Shown here in pieces: positions 6,328 through 11,417 of a stretch of DNA of 11,417 nucleotides. The notes below the pieces were generated by a model. The model did not search any database. It was not told the origin of the DNA and saw only the letters and a list, made by a program, of their open reading frames with translations. Numbering within the stretch: position 1 is the stretch's first letter; each line of letters starts with the position of its first letter. Source of the DNA: an uncultured Megasphaera sp. (GTDB lineage Bacteria > Bacillota > Negativicutes > Veillonellales > Megasphaeraceae); the NCBI GenBank assembly GCA_900548635.1, contig URLP01000050.1, positions 1 through 11,417 on the forward strand, read 5' to 3'. The position numbers and the translations under genes were made by a program.

Positions 6328-6377
6328 AAAAAGATTACCGCATAAGGGCTTCAGCCATCATGCGGTAATCTTTTTTT
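6326..6377. terminator. Bidirectional intrinsic terminator between convergent genes
   Basis: A perfect 18-bp inverted repeat: seven A plus GATTACCGCAT (6326-6343) against ATGCGGTAATC plus seven T (6360-6377), with a 16-base loop that can form a further GGC/GCC pair. It gives a U run in both directions, so it can end both the plus-strand dioxygenase transcript, whose stop codon it overlaps, and the minus-strand yhaO-yhaN transcript. Confidence 0.95.
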
Positions 6378-6380
6378 ATG

Positions 6381-6532
6381 TCGTTCATCGTAGGTCGTTC
6401 ATCGTGATAAATAGCCGCAGTCCGATGTAGGGGCGCCCATAATCGGGCGCCCGCGCGAATCCTGTGGGTAGCCTTATTCCAATTTTTGCGAAGTTTCGAC
6501 AAACGACGAACGATGAACGTCAAACGATTTTT
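6381..6532. repeat. Heptamer-based intergenic repeat, copy 2, enlarged
   Basis: Same layout as copy 1. TTCATCG occurs at 6384-6390 and 6398-6404 (14-base period). Four abutting CGAYRAA-type heptamers run from 6497 to 6524 in inverted orientation, and the 19-base word at 6495-6513 is identical to that at 735-753. A 10-base match, CGTTCATCGT against ACGATGAACG, lets the two arms pair. The middle is about 70 bases longer than in copy 1 and holds another hairpin repeat. The right arm contains the yhaN stop codon (6520-6522). Confidence 0.72.
6430..6456. repeat. GC-rich hairpin repeat nested in the heptamer repeat
   Basis: GGGCGCCC (6431-6438), ATAATC and GGGCGCCC (6445-6452) form a perfect 8-bp stem with a 6-base loop, preceded by GATGTAGG and followed by GCGCG. 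The pattern 'TGTAGGGGCG...CGCCCGCG' resembles short dispersed repeats found in many anaerobic Firmicutes; this is recollection, not a search. Confidence 0.6.
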
Positions 6533-9498
6533 CCCTTTTCGATTTCGAAGAGGTGGATTGTATCCGTTTCTCCGGCCAGTTCTTTCTGGACTTCCTGGGC
6601 CAGTTTTTTCGTGGCGTCAGAGCAGGTGAAGAGGAAGATTTGGGCTTTTTTGCCGAGGTCCGCCAGGAACTGGATGGCTTCTTTCTGGCGTTGTTCGTCG
6701 AAGCGGACGAGGATGTCGTCGAGGATGAGGGGCATCGGTTCGATCTGTTTCGAGAAGGCCATGGCCAGGCTGATGCGGATGGCCAGGTAGATCTGGTCGC
6801 CCAGGCCGCTGCTCCACTGTTTTTCCGGGACGCGGCGCTGACTGCCGTCGACGGCGTAGAGCTGCTTGCCGTCCATGCTGGCCTGCAGGGTGTAACGTCC
6901 CTGGGTCATGAGGTTCAGGTATTCACCGGCCTGGCGGATGACGATAGGCTGGCGCACGCGTTCATAGTATTCCTGGGCCTGTTCCAGCATATACTGGGCG
7001 TACATATTGGTCAGCCAGTCGTCGACGTCGCGGTCCAGTTCGGCGCGGCGGTTCTGTTTGGCCTGGAGGAGCTTGCCGTATTCGTCGCTCTTGGCCATCT
7101 GGCTCAGGCGTTCGATGATGCTGCCCCGTTTTTCTACGACTTCGGAGAGCTTCTTTTCGGCATCGGCGATTTTCTTCTGATAGTAGTCGCGTTCATCTGT
7201 CCAGGTCTTGAGGGTGTGGATTTTTAGTTCATGACGCAGTTCCGTGAGGTTCTTCGGCGTCTTGGCGATGAGGCGGATATGGGCCTCGGTCTGGTCGTAG
7301 ATTTCCTTATACTGGTGGAACTGGCGGAAGCGCAGGACTTTGCTGCGGAATTCGCCTTCCGTCTGGGCGCCCGTTGCTTTCAGGAGGGCCTGCTGTTCCT
7401 GGACGTGCTGGGCCCGTTCCTCGCTAAGGCTGGCAATCTGGGCTTCCCGTTCCTTCTGCTGGCGGTCCTGTTCTTTGGCGACTTCGGCCTGGACGCGGAT
7501 GTCCTGCCACTGTTGATAGACTTCTTCGACGGTATCGGGCGATACCGTTTTTTTGACGCCCACTTCACGGAAGACCTGTTCTGCCGTATCGCTCCAGCGG
7601 GAAATGGCGCCTTTCAGTTCCAGTTTGCGCCGTTTCCAGTCCGCAGACGATGTCGTGACGTCATGCCACGTATCCCAGGCTTCCTTGGCCGCAGCCACGT
7701 CGGTCGTGTCAAGCTTGGTAAAGCCTGTATTTTCGCGCCAGCCGTCCCAGGCATTTTCACAGGACAGGAGCTGTTTCTTATAGCCGTTGCCGTCGTTCTG
7801 CCATTTTTCATAGATGGCATCGTACATGACTTTCTGCTCTTTCTGCCAGGCATTCTTCGTTTCCCGCGTCTGCCAGTCCAGGTACTGTTTGCGGACGGCA
7901 TCCAGTTCCTGGAGCCAGCGGTCGTTCGATTCGTCCGTACTGAGCGTGATTTCCGCTTCTTTGGCCAAATCGCCGATCTTGCCGTTGACAGCAGCGAGTT
8001 TGCTTTCCATTTCCCCTATCTTGCGGGGGATGCGGTCCGTATCCGTACTCTGGCGGACGAGGGAAATGACGGCGATGACCACACAGGCCGCAGCCGCACC
8101 AAGGCCGAGGGTCGAATCGACGCCGGCCAGATAGACAGCCGCCACGCAGATGGCCGCCAGGACGAGAAAGACCGCACCGACGATGGTGAAGGCCTTCGAC
8201 GTGCCTGCCGGTTCCGTTTTCAGCCAGGAGAGCTGTTCCTGGATTTTCTGGCGTTCCATGACGACATTCTGGATGGTCGCTACGGCCGTGCCGATGACTT
8301 CCCATTCGTCCTTCGTCTTTTCGGCCTGGCCGGCATCGCCGGACGCGCCGGAGACGTTCTTCGGCTTGTCGGCCTGCCATTTTTCCAGGTCCTGCTGGCC
8401 GTGTTCCAGGGCGGCGGCTGCCGAAATCCCCTGCGTCCAGTCGACAGCCGTCGGGATATCCTTGCCGTCGGTCCATTTTTTAAGTTGTTCGGCCTGCTTC
8501 GTGCTTTCGAATTCCCAGTCCATTTCCTTGTCTTCATGGTCTGTCAGTTCGCCCAGGCCCTGTTTCCATTCGCCTACATGATGATACATGTCGTCGAGCT
8601 GGGGGCCGCAGGCGAGCCAGCGGTTCCAGCTTTCCTGGAAGGCCGGCCCTTTGCGGCCCGTCGCCTTCAGTTTGCGGACCTGGTCATCGATGGCCTTGAT
8701 TTGCTGTTCCAGTCCGGCCCACTGCTGGGCACCGTCGGCCGGGAACTGGGAAACATCGGCCAGGGCCTGCATGTGCTGCAGCGCGTCCTGACCCCGTTTA
8801 TAGACGTCCCAGGCGGCGATGGGCATGGAAATGCGGTCGATCTGCTGTTTCGACTCTTCGATATCCAGACGGATGCGGTTCTCGATCTCATGGGTCGTCC
8901 GTTCCGTATCCTGGAGTTCTGCGAACTCATCTTCATCGTAGGCCATGCCGTTGATGCGGCGGTCGAATTCCTTCTGTTCATTCAAAAGGGCATTGATGGG
9001 CTTCTTCCCCTGAGGGGAAGCGACTAGGAGGCTGCTCATATGGTCCGCCACTTCGCTGCGGGCCATCCCCAGGCCGATGCCGCCTTCGAGACTGAAGAAA
9101 TGGCTGCGCACGGCTTCATTGGACAGGATTTTGAAGCCCTGCAGGTCCTCGAGGCCCATGGCAAAGATTTTATCGTACGTCTGACGGTCCAGGCCGTGCC
9201 ACCATAAATCGGCCGGTTCGTCCTGGACTTTTTCTTTGCCGTCAGACAGGAAATATTCTTTTTCATTGCGGACAATGCGGAATTCGCTACCGTCTTCGCG
9301 GCGGATGCCCATGCTGCCGAAATAGCCCTTCCAGTCTCCGCGCAGGTAGCCGAAGAACATGGAACGGACGTATTTCATGAGCGTCGTCTTGCCGCTTTCG
9401 TTGCGGCCGTGCATGACAATCAGGCCGTGGTCCGGCGGATTCCAGCTCACATCATGGTAAATCCCGAAGTTGTCCAAATGCATCTGTGTAATCTTCAT
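6520..9498 (-). CDS. yhaN: YhaN-like SbcC/Rad50-type ATPase with central membrane hairpin
   Basis: A 992-residue SMC-like ATPase, similar in size and layout to B. subtilis YhaN (about 960 residues), the partner of the nuclease YhaO. The N-terminal half-site has Walker A GRNESGKTT (31-39) after a MKITQMHLDNFG start typical of SbcC/RecF proteins. Two long, charged, coiled-coil-prone regions follow. Between them, at about 436-482, lie two hydrophobic segments (FTIVGAVFLVLAAICVAAVY and GAAAACVVIAVISLV) where Rad50 or SbcC would carry a CxxC zinc hook. The C-terminal half-site has the signature SSGLGDQIYLAIR (896-908) and Walker B PLILDDILVRFDE (923-935). The protein probably forms a membrane-anchored dimer that controls nuclease access to DNA ends; this is inferred from family knowledge. 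The start is fixed by AGAGGA in the end of yhaO; the gap to the yhaO stop is 4 bases. The stop codon lies inside a dispersed repeat. Confidence 0.92.
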   Translation of the reverse strand: MKITQMHLDNFGIYHDVSWNPPDHGLIVMHGRNESGKTTLMKYVRSMFFGYLRGDWKGYFGSMGIRREDGSEFRIVRNEKEYFLSDGKEKVQDEPADLWWHGLDRQTYDKIFAMGLEDLQGFKILSNEAVRSHFFSLEGGIGLGMARSEVADHMSSLLVASPQGKKPINALLNEQKEFDRRINGMAYDEDEFAELQDTERTTHEIENRIRLDIEESKQQIDRISMPIAAWDVYKRGQDALQHMQALADVSQFPADGAQQWAGLEQQIKAIDDQVRKLKATGRKGPAFQESWNRWLACGPQLDDMYHHVGEWKQGLGELTDHEDKEMDWEFESTKQAEQLKKWTDGKDIPTAVDWTQGISAAAALEHGQQDLEKWQADKPKNVSGASGDAGQAEKTKDEWEVIGTAVATIQNVVMERQKIQEQLSWLKTEPAGTSKAFTIVGAVFLVLAAICVAAVYLAGVDSTLGLGAAAACVVIAVISLVRQSTDTDRIPRKIGEMESKLAAVNGKIGDLAKEAEITLSTDESNDRWLQELDAVRKQYLDWQTRETKNAWQKEQKVMYDAIYEKWQNDGNGYKKQLLSCENAWDGWRENTGFTKLDTTDVAAAKEAWDTWHDVTTSSADWKRRKLELKGAISRWSDTAEQVFREVGVKKTVSPDTVEEVYQQWQDIRVQAEVAKEQDRQQKEREAQIASLSEERAQHVQEQQALLKATGAQTEGEFRSKVLRFRQFHQYKEIYDQTEAHIRLIAKTPKNLTELRHELKIHTLKTWTDERDYYQKKIADAEKKLSEVVEKRGSIIERLSQMAKSDEYGKLLQAKQNRRAELDRDVDDWLTNMYAQYMLEQAQEYYERVRQPIVIRQAGEYLNLMTQGRYTLQASMDGKQLYAVDGSQRRVPEKQWSSGLGDQIYLAIRISLAMAFSKQIEPMPLILDDILVRFDEQRQKEAIQFLADLGKKAQIFLFTCSDATKKLAQEVQKELAGETDTIHLFEIEKGKIV

Positions 9499-9502
9499 AC
9501 GT

Positions 9503-10768
9503 TCATCCTCTTCTATGTTCCAGCAATTTCTGTACGCCCAACCACTTGGCCTTCTCGAAGGTTTCCAGGAGGCGCTGGTCGCTCAGGGCCCGGCCGTAAG
9601 CGCCGAGGCGTTCGAATTCCGGGCGGCTCATGAGGATGTCCCTCAGGGCCTTGGCCTTTTCGTCAGGCGCCATCTTTTCCAGTTTATCGAAGACGTTCAA
9701 ATAGTCGCCGACGGAATCAGGCAGTTTGCTCCGTTCATCCATGTTGATTTTCGGACGGGCCAGGTTGCGCAGGCGTTCGACCATGACGAAGGCGTATTTC
9801 CCCTGTTCTTCTTCACGCCAGCTTTCCAGCCAGTACTGCGTCGCTTCCGGGTTGTTGAGGACGTGGTACATGCTGCCGGCACCCGTGAAGTTGACGGTCA
9901 GGAAAGTCGGCTTGCCGATGTCGCGGCGCACTTTTTCCTTGGCAAAGCGGACGGCTTCGCGCAGTTCCGAGACGGATTCGATGTCGTCGATGGCGATGTC
10001 GATGCTTTCCCAGCGGACGATGCTCGTATCGATGAACTGCAGTTCCGTCGTCCCGTACGGGCCGACTTCGACGTAATAGCAGCCCCGCGGTCCCGTTTCC
10101 GTGCAGTCCAGGCCCTGGGGATTGCCGGCGTAGACGATATACGGTTTTTCGCATAAAATTTCATGTTTATGGATATGACCCAGAGCCCAGTAATCCATGC
10201 CGCATTCCTTGAGATCCTCCAGGGTACACGGCGCATACGTCGACTCGCGGCTGCCGACCTGGGTGTGGAGCATGCCGATAGAAAAGCGGTCGCCGGCGGC
10301 GCGGTTGAATTTCCAGGCCAGGTTTTCCCGCTGTTCACTCTTGGCGTAACTCTGGCCGTAAATGGCAGCCACTTCTTCGCCTTCCACGACGAGGGGCACC
10401 CGTTCCACGGCTTCCGTCGGGAAAACGTGGACATTGGGCGGGAAGGGGATCTTCGCCTTCCATGCTGCCAACGGGTCATGATTGCCCAGGACGGCAAAGA
10501 CCTGGATATTGTTCTGTGCTAATTTATGCAGGAGCCGTACATAATCGAGCTGGGCCGTCAGGTTATGATCGGCACTGGTATAGACGTCGCCTGTGACGAG
10601 GACGGCGTGGACCCGTTTATCGATGGCCACTTGGACGATTTTCTGAAAAGCCCGCATCGGCGCTTTGCCGACGATGCGCTGCCATCGTTCATCAATGGCG
10701 GACAGATTATGGAAAGGGCTGCCAAGATGGAGGTCGCCGCACTGGATGAACCGTAAACTTTTCGCCAT
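9503..10768 (-). CDS. yhaO: YhaO-like Mre11/SbcD-type metallophosphoesterase
   Basis: A 421-residue DNA-repair exonuclease-type protein, near the size of B. subtilis YhaO (about 408). It should be a two-metal nuclease acting with YhaN on DNA ends; activity has not been shown here. All calcineurin-like metal motifs are visible: GDLHLG (11-16, D12 and H14), VTGDVY (58-63, D61), LGNHD (94-98, N96 and H97), GMLHT (165-169, H168) and GHIHKHE (197-203, H198 and H200). The C-terminal ~180 residues form the capping and partner-binding region, with no recognised motif. AAGGA lies about 9 bases before the ATG. The upstream aminotransferase-like gene ends 3 bases before this start, and yhaN follows after 4 bases, so the three are almost certainly one operon. 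No signal peptide is seen. Confidence 0.93.
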   Translation of the reverse strand: MAKSLRFIQCGDLHLGSPFHNLSAIDERWQRIVGKAPMRAFQKIVQVAIDKRVHAVLVTGDVYTSADHNLTAQLDYVRLLHKLAQNNIQVFAVLGNHDPLAAWKAKIPFPPNVHVFPTEAVERVPLVVEGEEVAAIYGQSYAKSEQRENLAWKFNRAAGDRFSIGMLHTQVGSRESTYAPCTLEDLKECGMDYWALGHIHKHEILCEKPYIVYAGNPQGLDCTETGPRGCYYVEVGPYGTTELQFIDTSIVRWESIDIAIDDIESVSELREAVRFAKEKVRRDIGKPTFLTVNFTGAGSMYHVLNNPEATQYWLESWREEEQGKYAFVMVERLRNLARPKINMDERSKLPDSVGDYLNVFDKLEKMAPDEKAKALRDILMSRPEFERLGAYGRALSDQRLLETFEKAKWLGVQKLLEHRRG

Positions 10769-10771
10769 ACG

Positions 10772-11417
10772 TTAAAATCCTTCTTTCTCTGACCACGCTG
10801 CATGCAGGGCCGCAACGGCCTCGCGAAGCCTGCAGCTGGGAATTTTTGAAAATGACAGGAGAAATTCTTTATCCGTTTCCTGTGACGGTGTTTCATAAAA
10901 AGACTGCATCGACAAGACACGGCAGCCTTTTTCTTCCGCTTTTTCGCGCAGTTCCTTCTCCGAAAGAGAACTGTGCAGGCGGATATGACAGTAGACGCCG
11001 GAGACCAGACGGCCTACGACGATATCTTCGCCAAAGGCGTCGACTAAGAGGCTGCGCAGGAGTTCGCCTTTTTCCTGGTACTCCTTGCGCAGGCGGCGGA
11101 CCTGGCGGGCCAATTCACCGCTTTGAATATAATCGGCCAGGACGCACTGTTCCGGCACGGACGCGCCCTGCCTAAAGAGGCTGCGCCGCGCATTGTAGAG
11201 CGGCATGAGCTGCATGGGCAGGACCATATAACTGAGGCGGACGAAGAAAGGCAGGACCTTCGAAAGGGCCCCCATGTAGACGACGCGGCCGCCGCGGTCC
11301 AGTCCCTGCAGGGCCGGTACGGGCCGGCCGTAATAGCGGAGCTCGCTGTCGTAATCATCTTCGATGATCAGACCATCTGTAGCATCGGCCCAATGGAGCA
11401 GGCGGTGGCGGATGCCG
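10772..11417 (-). CDS. MocR/PdxR-like PLP-dependent protein, C-terminal part (5' end cut by window)
   Basis: The visible 214 residues are the C-terminal part of a fold-type I aminotransferase domain. The frame is open to the window edge and begins GIRHRLLHWADATDGLIIED. The key motifs are IIEDDYDSELRYYGRPVPAL (residues 17-36 of the fragment, with the PLP-contacting Asp/Tyr) and YMGALSKVLPFFVRLSYMVLP (47-67), whose lysine (53) would form the Schiff base. The EDDYDSE-RY form is typical of MocR-type regulators, which have an N-terminal GntR helix-turn-helix; that half is outside the window, so a stand-alone aminotransferase is possible. The C-terminal small domain is present (VSGVYCHIRL and onward). 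The gene lies 3 bases upstream of yhaO on the same strand. MocR regulators usually control PLP or amino-sugar genes, so this linkage to a DNA-repair pair is unexpected. Confidence 0.82.
   Translation of the reverse strand, partial: GIRHRLLHWADATDGLIIEDDYDSELRYYGRPVPALQGLDRGGRVVYMGALSKVLPFFVRLSYMVLPMQLMPLYNARRSLFRQGASVPEQCVLADYIQSGELARQVRRLRKEYQEKGELLRSLLVDAFGEDIVVGRLVSGVYCHIRLHSSLSEKELREKAEEKGCRVLSMQSFYETPSQETDKEFLLSFSKIPSCRLREAVAALHAAWSEKEGF

Noticed and set aside
6335..6523. 62-codon minus-strand frame running through the terminator and the repeat
   Set aside because: It is a translation of the bidirectional terminator and the intergenic repeat, with no family match.
7231..9027. 598-codon open frame on the plus strand opposite yhaN
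   Set aside because: It lies wholly inside yhaN, is rich in F/D/V/G repeats expected from reading biased codons backwards, and has no ribosome binding site or family motif.

Overview
The window reads like a chromosomal segment of a Firmicute, most likely one of the Negativicutes (Megasphaera or Dialister type). This rests on a T-box leader, strong Firmicute-type promoters and Shine-Dalgarno sites, a Bacillus-like YhaO/YhaN pair, and fairly GC-rich coding DNA. The genus is an inference; there is no rRNA gene to settle it.

Left part (1-2260, minus strand): a branched-chain amino acid operon. A strong promoter (2173-2201) starts a roughly 300-nt T-box leader with a probable isoleucine (AUC) specifier and an intrinsic terminator. 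It is followed by ilvC (complete) and ilvB (cut by the window edge). The ilvC-ilvB gap is filled by a heptamer-based repeat. Next (2260-4640, minus strand) come a DUF815-type AAA+ ATPase with its own promoter and a repeat-derived hairpin leader, and folP (dihydropteroate synthase). folP has a short leader holding a very strong terminator hairpin directly before its ribosome binding site, so attenuation of folP is likely.

Middle (4640-6380, plus strand): an AT-richer remnant of a DUF4143-family ATPase that has lost its N-terminal AAA domain, then a complete YgiD-like (LigB family) extradiol dioxygenase gene with its own promoter. A perfect bidirectional terminator separates this gene from the convergent operon to its right.

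Right part (6380-11417, minus strand): a tightly packed operon, transcribed right to left. It encodes a MocR/PdxR-like aminotransferase-fold protein (N-terminus outside the window), the Mre11/SbcD-like nuclease YhaO, and the SbcC/Rad50-like ATPase YhaN, which has a transmembrane hairpin in its middle. Gaps are only 3-4 bases, so the three are probably co-translated. The end of yhaN lies in a second copy of the heptamer repeat, which also holds an embedded GC-rich hairpin repeat.

I found no CRISPR array, tRNA, rRNA, integrase or transposase. The least explained items are the folP attenuator, the heptamer repeat family, and the MocR-YhaO-YhaN linkage. I do not see a clearly new multi-gene system.
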